The translations under genes were made by a program, and so were the position numbers. A stretch of 64,000 nt of DNA. Origin: a bacterium (GTDB lineage Bacteria; Zhuqueibacterota; Zhuqueibacteria; Residuimicrobiales; Oceaniaggregativiventaceae). The stretch spans positions 48,233-112,232 of the forward strand of contig JAKQNP010000023.1 of assembly GCA_029565675.1 (NCBI GenBank), given 5' to 3'. Positions 63,883 through 64,000 of this stretch are shown piece by piece. The notes beneath the pieces are model-generated. The model did no database searches. It was not told the origin of the DNA and worked only from the letters and a program-made list of their open reading frames with translations. Each line of letters opens with the position of its first letter. The first letter of the stretch is position 1.

Positions 63883-64000
63883 TTACCTTTTACCTTTTTC
63901 TGTGTTTTCCTTCATCCAGTCGACCACGGCCTGGAGGCCGGTGCGGAGGTCGGCCTGAGGCTGGTAACCGAGGAATTGCTGCGCCTTGCCGATGTTGGCC
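63883..64000 (-). CDS. NAD-dependent sugar epimerase, C-terminal fragment
   Basis: The last 38 residues read ANIGKAQQFLGYQPQADLRT..LQAVVDWMKE and then a basic tail. This is the C-terminal signature of UDP-sugar 4-epimerases and related SDR enzymes (WbpP, GalE and Gne types), which act on nucleotide sugars in the cytoplasm. The rest lies outside the window. The tail residues EKGKR are encoded by TTTTACC-type heptamers, so the repeat has entered the coding end. It is the upstream neighbour of the GxxExxY gene on the same strand and belongs to the polysaccharide locus. Confidence 0.78.
   Translation of the reverse strand, partial: ANIGKAQQFLGYQPQADLRTGLQAVVDWMKENTEKGKR

Overview
The window looks like chromosomal DNA of a bacterium from the FCB superphylum, in the area of candidate division KSB1, Calditrichota or Ignavibacteria. 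This placement is inference. The basis is secreted proteins ending in the 'NPFNP' type A sorting domain of type IX secretion, a Bacteroides-type fused fucokinase/GDP-fucose pyrophosphorylase, a DUF4954-like protein and many lipoproteins. No rRNA, tRNA or CRISPR array was seen.

Layout. 1-2.1 kb (minus): a ROK kinase fragment and an M14 peptidase lipoprotein. 2.7-9.7 kb (plus): a trehalose operon (fused OtsA-OtsB, then TreT), then DUF1015-serA-serC. 9.7-14.2 kb: an SGNH lipoprotein, a PII-like protein, a B12-type radical SAM protein, a Cys-rich zinc protein and an IS200/REP-type transposase. 14.2-21.5 kb (minus): a secreted lamin-tail protein, and a four-gene set of secreted BNR protein, secreted toroid protein, Wzi-like barrel and rhamnose isomerase. 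21.7-25 kb (plus): gatE-gatD, the archaeal-type Glu-tRNA(Gln) amidotransferase. 25-30.7 kb (minus): two tandem paralogous lipoproteins with HExxH and TIG domains. 31-36.8 kb (minus): fkp, an outer-membrane barrel and a DUF4954-like protein. 36.9-38.6 kb: a cation/proton antiporter gene followed by an integron attC-like site and preceded by 83-bp tandem repeats that share the attC junction. 39.1-44.4 kb: a DEAD-box helicase and a large Calx-beta/discoidin secreted protein. 45-64 kb (almost all minus): a surface polysaccharide locus.

The polysaccharide locus carries precursor enzymes (WbpA- and WbpB-like, plus the tail of an epimerase), a Wzx flippase, three GT4 glycosyltransferases, a WecG/TagA transferase, an O-antigen ligase/polymerase-like protein, two other polytopic proteins, a polyprenyl-phosphate sugar-1-phosphate transferase and a three-domain nucleotidyltransferase/P-loop kinase/APH-kinase fusion. 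Several genes overlap by 1 to 11 bases. Its centre (about 51-58 kb) is clearly AT-richer than the rest.

The points most worth a second look are GatDE in a bacterial setting, the attC-like site with its antiporter cassette and repeat array, the kinase fusion with a composition mosaic, the triplicated 3' end of the wecG-like gene, two trehalose routes in one operon, and several intergenic repeat families.
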